Shown piece after piece: positions 25,125 through 33,706 of a DNA stretch of 59,266 nt. The DNA is taken from the NCBI GenBank assembly GCA_038318895.1, contig JBBQCS010000009.1, forward strand, positions 1 to 59,266, in the 5' to 3' direction. This DNA is from UBA11222 sp030652895. Lineage in GTDB: Bacteria; Pseudomonadota; Alphaproteobacteria; UBA11222. The first letter of the stretch is position 1; each line of letters opens with the position of its first letter. The position numbers and the translations under genes were made by a program. The notes beneath the pieces were generated by a model, which worked only from the letters and a program-made list of their open reading frames with translations, did not search any database and had not been told where the DNA came from.

Positions 25125-25202
25125 ATGAGCATGATTTCCATCCTTTGTAGTTCTGGCTGGACGCAGGGGAGTGATCGTTTAGCCGGTGTAATGCATGAAT
25201 AG
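25125..25202 (+). CDS. 25-residue leader ORF overlapping the nitroreductase start
   Basis: AAGGAG lies 8 nt before the ATG at 25125. The peptide starts MSMISILCSSGWTQG and ends at TAG 25200-25202, 8 bp past the nitroreductase ATG at 25195, which has no ribosome site of its own. The overlap suggests translational coupling or attenuation. No similarity to known peptides is recognised. Confidence 0.5.
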   Translation: MSMISILCSSGWTQGSDRLAGVMHE

Positions 25203-25806
25203 ATCTTCAGCCATGCCTGTCCCGCCATATGAACCTATGGGCGTCATGGACGCAATTTATCAACGCCGTTCGGTGCGCGACTACACGCCCGAACTGGTAA
25301 GTCAGGCCAGCATACACATGTTGCTTTATGCCGCCGTCCAGGCCCCCACGGCCATGCATGAGGAACCGTGGGCATTCGTGGTAATTCAGGACCGAAATTT
25401 ACTGGACCGCCTGTCCGAAACAGCCAAGCGGACAATATGGCTTCAGGCGCAAAACGAAGACGAACGAGGGCTGGCGAGAAACGCCATGAACATGGTCAGC
25501 GATCCGGCATACAATGTGTTTTATAATGCGAGGACGCTGATCGTAATTTATGGCAAGCCACTGGGGCCATTTGTGACTGCCGATTGCTGGCTGGCGGCGG
25601 AAAACCTGATGCTTGCCGCATGCACTGCCGGACTCGGGACTTGTGTGATCGGCCTTGCCGTGCCGGCGCTGAATTCACCCGAATGGAAGCAGATGCTGGA
25701 AATCCCGGAGGAAATGACGGCTTACACGCCTATCCTGCTCGGCTATCCGGCAAGCGCGCCACCTCCGCCCACCCGAAACCCGCCGAAAATGATATGTTGG
25801 AAGTAA
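25195..25806 (+). CDS. Nitroreductase family flavoprotein
   Basis: This 203-residue protein has the FMN-binding opening YQRRSVRDYTPELV (about residues 22-35) and the segments QAPTAMHEEPWAFVVI and LAAENLMLAACTAGLGTCVIG. The family reduces nitro groups, quinones or flavins with NAD(P)H. Alternative starts are 25191 (out of this frame) and Met at 25213; the exact start is uncertain. The FNR promoter suggests induction under low oxygen. The convergent FNR-like paralogue 2 gene lies 15 nt downstream. Confidence 0.9.
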   Translation: MNRSSAMPVPPYEPMGVMDAIYQRRSVRDYTPELVSQASIHMLLYAAVQAPTAMHEEPWAFVVIQDRNLLDRLSETAKRTIWLQAQNEDERGLARNAMNMVSDPAYNVFYNARTLIVIYGKPLGPFVTADCWLAAENLMLAACTAGLGTCVIGLAVPALNSPEWKQMLEIPEEMTAYTPILLGYPASAPPPPTRNPPKMICWK

Positions 25807-25821
25807 ATCCTGCAACCGCGA

Positions 25822-26577
25822 CTATGTGCCGTGCACGGAAAGTTTATCCAGCTTTTCGTAAAATAAACGATGGGTTCCGCACTCTTCGGCAACAGAACAT
25901 TCACCACAGGAAAAATTGTCCGCTTTTCGCATGTCTTTAAAGGAAACATGCGTGCCTGTGACAGTAATGCCCTGATCGCGCAACGTTTGCAGCGTACGCG
26001 AAAAGGTTTCCTTTTCTATTCGCAGACGTGAGGCAATTAGTGTTTTAGTATAGGGCAACTCAAACCCGTGCGGATCGAAATCATACAGCACACACAGTTT
26101 TTGCAGATAGCACGCCACCATCTGAGCCGCCGACATGGTGGTGAGCTGTTCGGCCTCGACCTGCACGCTGTGCAGCCGGTCCGCAAGATTTTGCAGTAAT
26201 TTACCGGCAATATGATCAAATTCCTTGAGGTTCTCCCGCATCCAGGAAACCGGAATTGCCAACAGCGACGAATCCTCCACGGCGCGCGCATTCACCGCGT
26301 GCACGGTTTGGCTGCCAACCACCTCTTCGGTATTGAGCGAATCCCCGGCAATCAGAATATCATTCGTTATCTCATGGCCGCCGGGCGTTTCACGAAAGAT
26401 TTGCATTGCGCCCCGGCAGATCACATAAAAATGCGTGATCTTGTCACCGTGCATGAACAGAAATTTCCCGCGCTTGCAGCTGATTATCCGGCTGTTACGA
26501 ATAAGCATGGCGCCGTCATCCCCGGAAATATCCGAAAACAGGGGAAGCGCTTTCAGCGTTTCCAGTGCGATAGTCAT
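25822..26577 (-). CDS. FNR-like Crp/Fnr regulator with C-terminal cysteine motif, paralogue 2
   Basis: This 251-residue protein is roughly three-quarters identical to the regulator at 15577-16332 and equal in length. The recognition helix again reads ETFSR. The C-terminal tail has CGECSVAEEC (C224, C227, C233), followed by a segment ending EKLDKLS that recalls the sequence after the N-terminal cluster in E. coli FNR. Cys34, Cys54, Cys156 and Cys162 are shared with paralogue 1, but residue 103 is Ser here. GGGAG precedes the ATG by 5 nt. A near-perfect FNR box lies about 94 bp upstream of the start, which suggests auto- or cross-regulation. Confidence 0.9.
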   Translation of the reverse strand: MTIALETLKALPLFSDISGDDGAMLIRNSRIISCKRGKFLFMHGDKITHFYVICRGAMQIFRETPGGHEITNDILIAGDSLNTEEVVGSQTVHAVNARAVEDSSLLAIPVSWMRENLKEFDHIAGKLLQNLADRLHSVQVEAEQLTTMSAAQMVACYLQKLCVLYDFDPHGFELPYTKTLIASRLRIEKETFSRTLQTLRDQGITVTGTHVSFKDMRKADNFSCGECSVAEECGTHRLFYEKLDKLSVHGT

Positions 26578-26670
26578 TTCGGCTCCCAAGTATGAAGATC
26601 CCGGTAATAAAGTTGTCGAGTTTACATTCACCGGGGCATATCCCAAACTGGAAAATTCTGACAAGAAAAA

Positions 26671-26684
26671 TTGACCTAAATCAA
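26671..26684. promoter_or_regulatory. FNR box between FNR-like paralogue 2 and MarR gene
   Basis: TTGAC-CTAA-ATCAA has one mismatch to the FNR consensus. To its left lies the minus-strand regulator gene. To its right, on the plus strand, a -10-like TATAGC (26705-26710) sits at class II spacing and a strong terminator follows at 26759, so the box may serve two divergent transcripts. Confidence 0.7.
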
Positions 26685-26717
26685 GGTGTTTTCAGGCTGC
26701 CGCATATAGCCTGAAAG

Positions 26718-26795
26718 CGCCCTGTCGTTATCTGACAAAAAGGGTCCCAACCCGCCTTATCCCCGGGAATACTCCTAAATCCCGGGGATTTTTTT
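26718..26795 (+). ncRNA. Candidate FNR-dependent small RNA (FnrS-like logic)
   Basis: A predicted start near 26718, about 41 bp from the FNR box centre, and a rho-independent terminator at 26759-26795 define a transcript of about 78 nt with no ORF. The terminator loop contains ACTCCTAA, which can pair with Shine-Dalgarno sequences. The terminator points along the plus strand, but no plus-strand protein gene ends here, so it needs another transcript to explain it. E. coli FnrS is a precedent for an FNR-activated sRNA; no sequence homology is claimed. Confidence 0.42.
26759..26795 (+). terminator. Strong plus-strand rho-independent terminator
   Basis: The stem ATCCCCGGGA pairs with TCCCGGGGAT, with an 11-nt loop, and is followed by six T residues. 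Read on the minus strand there is no U-tract, so it serves plus-strand transcription. Confidence 0.85.
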
Positions 26796-26825
26796 CGCTG
26801 CACATGGCTGACACGACAATCAGCG

Positions 26826-27335
26826 CTATTCACGCGCCGGGCGATCAATTTTACCCGCATCTATCAGTGGCGCGGCATCGCTTGTGTCGGCATTCAGTAA
26901 CGCGGTCAACCGCTCAAGCATGGCGGCTATCATCGCCTGCTCCCAATCCGGCAAGGCTTCATAACGCGTCTGAAACGTGTCTTGCAGCATATCTGGCGCC
27001 GCCAACAGCGCGGAACGTCCCTTGGGGGTAATCGCGACCCAAACCTGACGGCGATCCTGTTCGCCGCGCCTGCGGACAACCAGTTCATTCTGCTCCAGCC
27101 TGTCGACAATATTGGTCACGGTCGCGTGGCCGAAGCGCACAGCAGTTGCAATCGCACCTGCTGTCGTTTCGTTTTGACGGGCGACTTCCTGCAGGACAAG
27201 AAGTTGCGACGGCGTGAGACCTGTGGTAGCAGCCAGCCGCTTGCCTCCAAGTTCCGCAGCCCGGATAAGGCTACGGATCGCGCGTAATGCCGCTTCTGTT
27301 CGGTGATTGTACTTTATCATAGAAAAATCTCGCAA
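26826..27335 (-). CDS. ectR: MarR family regulator, probable EctR
   Basis: This protein has up to 169 residues. It has a winged-helix MarR core: LTPSQLLVLQEVARQ, then VRFGHATVTNIVDRLEQNELVVRRRGEQDRRQVWVAITPKG, which contains the DNA-binding helix and the wing with DRR. It is divergent from the ectoine operon, the position of EctR in halophilic methylotrophs and many marine proteobacteria, where it represses ect genes. The start may be 27335 or Met at 27320. AT-rich operator candidates lie in the 200-bp gap to ectA. Confidence 0.85.
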   Translation of the reverse strand: MRDFSMIKYNHRTEAALRAIRSLIRAAELGGKRLAATTGLTPSQLLVLQEVARQNETTAGAIATAVRFGHATVTNIVDRLEQNELVVRRRGEQDRRQVWVAITPKGRSALLAAPDMLQDTFQTRYEALPDWEQAMIAAMLERLTALLNADTSDAAPLIDAGKIDRPARE

Positions 27336-27426
27336 GATTCACAAAGGCTTCATAAAGGTATTTTACTATATAAAATATATTTATGGCGCAAAACTAGGTG
27401 ATTGCAAAAAAAATAGGCAAAAGGCC

Positions 27427-27517
27427 TTGAAAATATAAGCTTTCGTTGCTATTTATGACAGTGCTTACAAAAAACTTCGTGACGCCCGTTTTTTAAATAT
27501 TTACAATATTGAAATAT
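27427..27517 (+). promoter_or_regulatory. ectoine operon promoter and inverted-repeat operator
   Basis: A -35 TTGAAA (27427-27432) and a -10 TATTTA (27450-27455) with 17-nt spacing predict a start near 27462. Downstream at 27497-27517 is a 21-bp inverted repeat, ATATTT-ACAATATTG-AAATAT, whose centre contains the palindrome CAATATTG. It fits a MarR-type operator and is a good candidate for EctR binding. Confidence 0.55.
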
Positions 27518-27536
27518 TCATATGGGGAAATAGATC

Positions 27537-28121
27537 GTGCCTGACAAGACGTCTGCTCACGCGGGGGGTATCGCCGCGCCGGGAATCTGGTTGCCATGCC
27601 CAAAGGGTGAAAACATGGTTTTCCGCACTCCCAAAGCAGAAGATGGGCCGACCATTGCGCGGCTTATTGCGTCATGTCCCCCCCTCGACTGTAATTCTAT
27701 ATACTGCAATCTGTTGCAGTGTACACATTTTGCTGGCACCTGCATTCTGGCCGAACACACCAACGGTATTGTCGGTTGGATTTCAGGATACCGCCCGCCG
27801 CAAGAGCCCGACAGCATGTTCGTATGGCAGGTTGCGGTGCACGAATCGGCGCGCGGCAAGAGCCTTGGGCAGCGCCTGCTTAATGAGCTTTTCCAGCTCC
27901 CTGGGGTGCGCGACGCCCAGCGTCTGATCACCACAGTCACCCCCTCGAACATAGCGTCCCGCAAAATGTTTGAGGGCTTTGCAAACGATCATGGCGCGAC
28001 GCTGCAAGCGCGCCCCCACTTTAACAGCGACGTCCACTTCGGCGGCGCGCATGAGTCCGAGGAATTGATTTCCATCGAACCGCTCGGGGCGTCCGGGATG
28101 CCCCTTGATGTCAAAAAATAG
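27537..28121 (+). CDS. ectA: EctA, L-2,4-diaminobutyrate acetyltransferase
   Basis: This 194-residue GNAT-fold enzyme acetylates L-2,4-diaminobutyrate, the second ectoine step. The EctA signature PPLDCNSIYCNLLQCTHFAGTC is present (about residues 48-69), as is the acetyl-CoA loop ARGKSLGQRLL. The start is GTG with GGGGAAA 6 nt upstream. The first 25 residues are extra compared with many EctA proteins. It is the first gene of the operon, 11 nt before ectB. Confidence 0.95.
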   Translation: MPDKTSAHAGGIAAPGIWLPCPKGENMVFRTPKAEDGPTIARLIASCPPLDCNSIYCNLLQCTHFAGTCILAEHTNGIVGWISGYRPPQEPDSMFVWQVAVHESARGKSLGQRLLNELFQLPGVRDAQRLITTVTPSNIASRKMFEGFANDHGATLQARPHFNSDVHFGGAHESEELISIEPLGASGMPLDVKK

Positions 28122-28132
28122 AGGAAAATATA

Positions 28133-29443
28133 ATGACGCTTTCGCCAATCCCTTCAAACACGAAGCCCGATATATCTGTCTATGAACGCGTGGAATCAAA
28201 TGTCCGAAGCTATTGCCGCGCAATACCACGCCAGTTCATACGCGCCGAAGGGCCATGGATGTATGACAGCAAGGGTGGCCGCTATCTTGATTTTCTGTCC
28301 GGCTGCAGCAGCCTCAATTATGGACATAACCACCCGGTCCTGAAGCAGGCGCTACTCGATTATATCAATAGTGACGGCGTGACCCACAGCCTGGATATGC
28401 ATACGAACGCCAAGCAGGCATTCCTTGAAGAACTCGAGGCAACCATCCTGAAGCCGCGCGGCCTGAAATACAAGGTGATGTTCCCGGGACCAACCGGCAC
28501 CAATGCGGTGGAAGCGGCGCTAAAGCTGGCCCGCAAAGTGACAGGACGCTCCAACGTTATTGCCTTCACCAATGGATTTCATGGCATGACGCTTGGTTCG
28601 CTGGCATGCACGGGTAACGAGGGCAAACGCGGGGGTGCGGGCGTCACGCTTACCGATGTCAGCCATGAGCCGTTCGATGGCTATTTCGGTGACGACATCG
28701 ACACCGCCGACATGCTGGAGCAGCGCCTCAATGATCCGTCCAGCGGACTTGATCCGGCTTGCGCGATTCTGCTTGAAACAGTTCAGGGCGAAGGCGGTCT
28801 CAACGTGGCGTCACCTGAATGGCTGCGCAAGATCGAACGTATCGCAAGGGCGCATGGCGCATTGCTGATCATTGATGATGTCCAGGCCGGGTGCGGCCGC
28901 ACCGAGGGGTTTTTCAGCTTCGAAAAATCCGGTATCAAACCGGATATCGTCACCATGGCGAAATCACTTTCCGGGATGGGACTGCCTTTCGCGCTTACCT
29001 TTTTCAATCCGGAACTGGACCAATGGAACCCCGGCGAGCACAACGGCACCTTTCGCGGCAACTGCCACGCCTTTGTGACCGCGACTGCTGCGCTCCGGCA
29101 TTTCTGGCGAACGGACAGTTTCGCGGCCGATGTACAACGCCGCGCGGATTTACTTGCCAAGAGCCTTGAACAGATCGTCGCGGATCACAATGGCCAGTTC
29201 AAAATTAAGGGCCGCGGCATGATGTTGGGCATCGATGTCGGATCCGGAAAAACTGCGACAGCCATCACACGAGCAGCGTTCCAGAACGGCCTGATCATTG
29301 AAACCAGCGGCGCCGAAGATGAAGTTGTTAAAGTACTGGCCCCGCTTACCATCGACGATGATGTTTTTACGGTCGGTCTGCGCATTCTGCGGCATGCATT
29401 TCATACTGCTATGTCCGAAAACAAATACCTGGCCGCAGAATAG
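28133..29443 (+). CDS. ectB: EctB, diaminobutyrate-2-oxoglutarate aminotransferase
   Basis: This 436-residue class III aminotransferase makes L-2,4-diaminobutyrate from aspartate semialdehyde. Visible features are FLSGCSSLNYGHNHP, FPGPTGTNAVEAALKLAR, the IIDDVQAGCGRTG-like cofactor segment (LLIIDDVQAGCGRTEG) and the PLP lysine at about 277 in MAKSLSGMGLP. Length matches the family. AGGAAAATATA precedes the ATG. Confidence 0.97.
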   Translation: MTLSPIPSNTKPDISVYERVESNVRSYCRAIPRQFIRAEGPWMYDSKGGRYLDFLSGCSSLNYGHNHPVLKQALLDYINSDGVTHSLDMHTNAKQAFLEELEATILKPRGLKYKVMFPGPTGTNAVEAALKLARKVTGRSNVIAFTNGFHGMTLGSLACTGNEGKRGGAGVTLTDVSHEPFDGYFGDDIDTADMLEQRLNDPSSGLDPACAILLETVQGEGGLNVASPEWLRKIERIARAHGALLIIDDVQAGCGRTEGFFSFEKSGIKPDIVTMAKSLSGMGLPFALTFFNPELDQWNPGEHNGTFRGNCHAFVTATAALRHFWRTDSFAADVQRRADLLAKSLEQIVADHNGQFKIKGRGMMLGIDVGSGKTATAITRAAFQNGLIIETSGAEDEVVKVLAPLTIDDDVFTVGLRILRHAFHTAMSENKYLAAE

Positions 29444-29455
29444 GAACTGGACCCA

Positions 29456-29845
29456 ATGTTGATCAAAAAACTTGATGAAATCCGCAAATCAGACCGAAAC
29501 GTCACGGACAAGGGTTGGGAAAGCAGCCGTCTGCTTTTGAAAGAAGACGGCATGGGGTTTTCCTTTCACATTACAACTTTGAAGGCGGGCGGTAAGTGGA
29601 CTTTCCATTATCAGAACCACCTTGAGGCCGTATTCGTAATCAGCGGCACGGGCAGTCTAACGGAATTGGCGAACGGCACGGTTCACCGGCTTGCGCCAGG
29701 TACACTTTATGCCCTGAACGAACATGATCACCATACCCTTGAGGCCGAAACCGAACTGGTGACTGCCTGTGTTTTCAATCCGCCAGTGACCGGAAATGAA
29801 GTGCACGACGAAACAGGCGCCTACCGGCAGTCCGAAACGGTTTAG
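29456..29845 (+). CDS. ectC: EctC, ectoine synthase
   Basis: This 129-residue cupin closes N-acetyl-diaminobutyrate to ectoine. Family features are the opening MLIKKLDEIRKSDRNV, the WESSRLLLKEDGMGFSFHIT strand, YQNHLEAVFVISGTG and the late HDHHTLEAE metal region. Length is standard. It follows ectB by 12 nt. Confidence 0.97.
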   Translation: MLIKKLDEIRKSDRNVTDKGWESSRLLLKEDGMGFSFHITTLKAGGKWTFHYQNHLEAVFVISGTGSLTELANGTVHRLAPGTLYALNEHDHHTLEAETELVTACVFNPPVTGNEVHDETGAYRQSETV

Positions 29846-29891
29846 CAGATTTATATTAGCCGACTGTACCAGACAATCTGAGACGCATAAA

Positions 29892-30809
29892 ATGACTGAT
29901 CTTTACCCCTCCCGCCGCCATGACGTACCGGAACTTATTTCACGGCGTGATCCCGTCGTTCACACCACATGGCACGAAAGCGCGCCAATCAGCATGGCCC
30001 AGACGCAGAAGTTCGAGCGCGACGGCTATCTGGAGCTTAATAATCTGTTTACGGATGATGAAGTTGCAGCTCTGCAGGCAGAAATGGCGAAGTTACTTGC
30101 GGACCCACCCGCGCTTGAAGCGGAGACCGTTATTACCGAACCCGGTGAACGGGAAATCCGTTCGATCTTCATGATCCACCGGCAAAACGAAGTGATGGCA
30201 CGGCTCGCGGCGGACGAGCGTTTGGCGGCAGTCGCCCGATTCCTTCTGGGCGATGACGTCTATATCCACCAATCACGGCTGAACTATAAACCTGGTTTTC
30301 ACGGCAAGGATTTTTACTGGCATTCCGATTTCGAAACCTGGCACGTCGAAGATGGCATGCCGCGAATGCGCGCGCTCTCAATGTCGATATTGCTGTCGCC
30401 GAATACAGTTCATAACGGTCCGCTGATGCTGATTCCCGGATCGCATAAAAAGTATCTGAGCTGCATCGGGGAAACCCCTGAAAACCATTATCAGATGTCG
30501 CTCAAGCGGCAGGAATATGGCGTACCTGACCGGGACAGCCTTGCCGAGATGGCGGTCGAACACGGCATTGTCGCGCCCGTCGGCGATCCTGGCACGGTGA
30601 TCATTTTTGATTGCAATACGATGCACGGGTCTAACGGCAATATCACGCCTTTTCCGCGCGCCAATGCCTTCATGGTCTATAATGCAGCGTGCAACCGGCT
30701 TACGGCGCCTTATGGCCCAAAAAAACCACGTCCTGAATTTATTGCCGCGCGCGAGCACACGCCAGCGATTGAAAAACCCGTACTTACATTGCTAGAGGTC
30801 GCGGCATGA
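29892..30809 (+). CDS. ectD: EctD, ectoine 5-hydroxylase
   Basis: This 305-residue Fe(II)/2-oxoglutarate dioxygenase converts ectoine to 5-hydroxyectoine. The EctD signature FHGKDFYWHSDFETWHVEDG contains the iron ligands His and Asp, and the distal His lies in the CNTMHGSNGN segment. The start was moved to ATG 29892, giving MTDLYPSRRHDVPEL, the usual EctD beginning. Its end overlaps the aspartate kinase start as ATGA. Confidence 0.95.
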   Translation: MTDLYPSRRHDVPELISRRDPVVHTTWHESAPISMAQTQKFERDGYLELNNLFTDDEVAALQAEMAKLLADPPALEAETVITEPGEREIRSIFMIHRQNEVMARLAADERLAAVARFLLGDDVYIHQSRLNYKPGFHGKDFYWHSDFETWHVEDGMPRMRALSMSILLSPNTVHNGPLMLIPGSHKKYLSCIGETPENHYQMSLKRQEYGVPDRDSLAEMAVEHGIVAPVGDPGTVIIFDCNTMHGSNGNITPFPRANAFMVYNAACNRLTAPYGPKKPRPEFIAAREHTPAIEKPVLTLLEVAA

Positions 30810-32272
30810 GCGCGCCGTTCAATTCGACGCATCCCCACACGGTAGAAAAAATCGGGGGGACATCAATAGCCGCAACCGAACAGGTTTTTGACAATGTGCT
30901 CATTGGCGAACGGACCGGCGCCGGTATTTACAACCGCATTTTTGTCGTCTCCGCATATGCCGGAATGACAGACCTGTTGCTTGAGCACAAGAAAACCGGA
31001 GAGGCCGGGGTTTATGGGAACTTTATCGCCAATGACGCCGACTGTTCATGGGAACAGGCGCTTGATGCGGTCGATGGGGCAATGCGCGCAAAAAATGCGG
31101 AAATCTTTGACGACTCCAAGAGCCGCGCTGTTGCAGATGCGTTTGTCGATGAGCGGATATGCGAACTGCGTGACTGCCTGAATAATGTCGGCCAGTTGCG
31201 CGAGCACGGGCACTTCCGCCTGACTGAACCATTGGCGGATCTTCGCGAGATGCTGGCGGCGGCTGGCGAAGCGCTTAGCGCACACAACACTGCTCTGCTC
31301 CTGCGGGACCGGGGCGTCAACGGCGTATTCGTCGATCTGAGCCGCTGGCAGGGTGATCGTCCTTCGCTGGATGAACGCATACTGCAGGGGCTAAAAAATA
31401 TTGACCTAAGCACCCAGCTGCCAATCGTCACCGGTTACGCTCTTTGCCAAGGCGGCATGGTAAGCCGGTACGACCGCGGCTACTCGGAAATAACATTTTC
31501 CCGGGCAGCCGTGATTACGGGCGCATGCGAGGCGATCATTCACAAAGAATTTCATCTCTCCAGCGCCGACCCCCGCCTGGTGGGTGAGAGAAACGCACGC
31601 AAGATCGGGCTTACCAATTATGATGTCGCCGATCAGCTTGCCAATCTGGGCATGGAGGCGATTCATCCTGGCGCTGGCCGGGGTTTGCGCCAGTCAAATA
31701 TTTCCCTGCGGGTCAAGAATATCTTCCACCGGAACGATGAAGGCACACTCATCTGCGGTGATTACGTATCGGCGACACCACGCGTCGAAATTATCGCCGG
31801 CAGTCGTGAGATGTTCGCCCTGGAATTTTTCGAACAGGATATGGTTGGGGAAAAAGGGTATGACGCAACCATATTGGAGGCGCTAACCCGTCATAGGGTA
31901 GCAATCGTCAGTAAATCCTCTAATGCCAACACGATTACCCACTATCTTTCCGCGCCAGCCAAATTGGTGCGGCGCGTTATCAACGATCTGGAGATCAAAT
32001 ATCCCGGTGCGACGATCGCGGTACATTCCGTATCGATGGTTTCACTTATCGGCAGCGATTTGGATGCCCCTGGTCTCATCCTGAAAGCCATGGCGGCGCT
32101 TGGAAACGCGGACGTCAAAGTGCTTGGTCTGCAGCATCAGATTCGTAACGTTGACATTCAGTTCATCGTCGCGCGGGAGGATTTTGAAAACACCATTCGC
32201 CAGCTGCACAAGGCGATGATAGAGCCGCGCATAGCGGCTATTCAGGACACCCAGCCGAATGTAGCGGCATAA
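30806..32272 (+). CDS. ask: Ectoine-type aspartate kinase (Ask_ect)
   Basis: This 488-residue aspartokinase has the N-terminal VEKIGGTSI nucleotide site, a central FSRAAVITGACEAIIHKE segment and a C-terminal ACT region (LGNADVKVLGLQHQIRNVDIQFIV). Ectoine clusters often carry such a dedicated kinase to supply aspartyl phosphate without the usual lysine/threonine feedback. It is translationally coupled to ectD. Confidence 0.94.
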   Translation: MSAPFNSTHPHTVEKIGGTSIAATEQVFDNVLIGERTGAGIYNRIFVVSAYAGMTDLLLEHKKTGEAGVYGNFIANDADCSWEQALDAVDGAMRAKNAEIFDDSKSRAVADAFVDERICELRDCLNNVGQLREHGHFRLTEPLADLREMLAAAGEALSAHNTALLLRDRGVNGVFVDLSRWQGDRPSLDERILQGLKNIDLSTQLPIVTGYALCQGGMVSRYDRGYSEITFSRAAVITGACEAIIHKEFHLSSADPRLVGERNARKIGLTNYDVADQLANLGMEAIHPGAGRGLRQSNISLRVKNIFHRNDEGTLICGDYVSATPRVEIIAGSREMFALEFFEQDMVGEKGYDATILEALTRHRVAIVSKSSNANTITHYLSAPAKLVRRVINDLEIKYPGATIAVHSVSMVSLIGSDLDAPGLILKAMAALGNADVKVLGLQHQIRNVDIQFIVAREDFENTIRQLHKAMIEPRIAAIQDTQPNVAA

Positions 32273-32278
32273 CTGGCC

Positions 32279-33706
32279 GTGATACTCGTAAGTTTCATTG
32301 GGTTTCTGCTGGCGTTCCTGGCCATCGGGCTTGCTTCCTACTTTCGCGCCAGAAAGACGTCAGAGGACTACTATCTCGCCAGCAGGCAGGTTTCGCCGTG
32401 GCTGGCCGGTTTGTCGGCGGTGGCGACAAACAATTCGGGTTATATGTTCATCGGCGTCATTGGCTATACCTACACAGCTGGTCTGGTTGCGATTTGGCTG
32501 ATGGTAGGGTGGATAGCGGGCGATTTACTCGCATCACAGTTCATCCACCGCCGCCTGAACGTCGCAACCCAGAGAACCGGTGAGGTTTCGTTCAACGGCG
32601 TGCTGGCGCGCTGGAACGGAAGTGACATGCCGGTTTGGCGGCGCATAGCAGCGATTTTCACAGTTATATTCCTCGGCGCCTACGCCGCAGCGCAGATTTC
32701 GGCAGGCGGCAAAGCGTTGCACGGGGTACTGGGCTGGGATCAGACATTTGGCGCCTGGCTGGTGGCGCTGATGGTGCTCGCATACTGTATTGCGGGGGGC
32801 ATCCGCGCCTCAATATGGACCGATGCGGCGCAGGCCATGGTGATGATGGTCGCCATGCTGTTGCTGTTCTTCGTGGGCGTCTACAATATGGGGGGTGTAT
32901 TGGCGACGGTCGGGATGCTGGCAAATATACCGGGCTATCTTAACCTTACACCGCCCAATCTGCTCATTCCTGCTGTGCCCGGGCTGCTGCTGTTCATTTT
33001 TGGTTGGGTATTCGCGGGGGTTAGTGTCATTGGTCAGCCGCATATTATGGTGCGGTTCATGGCGATCGAAGATCCAAGCGGCATAAAAGTGGCCCGAATA
33101 TGGTACTACTCCTACTTTGCCATATTCTACGCACTGGCCACCGGAGTAGGAATGTTGTCCCGGCTTTACTTACCCGAACTGCAGACTATGGACCCGGAAC
33201 TCGCACTTCCCTCCATCGCGGTTCAATTACTGCATCCCGCCCTGGTGGGGCTCATCCTGGCGGGAATTTTTGCCGCGACAATGTCAACGGCAGACAGTCT
33301 TGTGCTATCGTGTTCCGCTGCAATCACCAATGATATCGTTCCCACCATGGTCAATAATTCGGTGCTGATCAAAACCACAACCGCCCTGATCACCGGCTTT
33401 GCCCTGATCATCGCGCTAAGCAATTCATCCAGCGTGTTCAGCCTGGTCATCCTGTCATGGTCCACCCTGGCGTGCGCTTTCGGGCCATTGCTGATCTTGT
33501 ATGCACTCCAGCGGCAAATGACAGAACGCGCCGCCATCGTGATAATGCTCGCGGGCGTTGCCGTCGCGTTGGCCTGGCGCCATCTCGGGTGGCATGAAAA
33601 TATTTATGAAGGCATGCCAGGTATAGTGGCGGGTGTGGCGCTTGGTCTGCTGCTTTCCAAAAGCCGTCATGCCGTAATGACGACAAGTCCGATATCACAC
33701 GAATGA
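32279..33706 (+). CDS. Sodium:solute symporter (SSS/PutP-like)
   Basis: This 475-residue protein has about 13 membrane helices. It begins at GTG 32279, 6 nt after the kinase. SSS features are RKTSEDYYLASRQVSPWLAGLSAVATNNSGYMFIG near the N-terminus, AGGIRASIWTDAAQAMVMM and the ISTADS-like segment AATMSTADSLVLSCSAAITNDI. The family takes up proline, betaine or similar solutes with sodium. Location inside the ectoine operon suggests compatible solute uptake or recovery of leaked ectoine. Confidence 0.9.
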   Translation: MILVSFIGFLLAFLAIGLASYFRARKTSEDYYLASRQVSPWLAGLSAVATNNSGYMFIGVIGYTYTAGLVAIWLMVGWIAGDLLASQFIHRRLNVATQRTGEVSFNGVLARWNGSDMPVWRRIAAIFTVIFLGAYAAAQISAGGKALHGVLGWDQTFGAWLVALMVLAYCIAGGIRASIWTDAAQAMVMMVAMLLLFFVGVYNMGGVLATVGMLANIPGYLNLTPPNLLIPAVPGLLLFIFGWVFAGVSVIGQPHIMVRFMAIEDPSGIKVARIWYYSYFAIFYALATGVGMLSRLYLPELQTMDPELALPSIAVQLLHPALVGLILAGIFAATMSTADSLVLSCSAAITNDIVPTMVNNSVLIKTTTALITGFALIIALSNSSSVFSLVILSWSTLACAFGPLLILYALQRQMTERAAIVIMLAGVAVALAWRHLGWHENIYEGMPGIVAGVALGLLLSKSRHAVMTTSPISHE

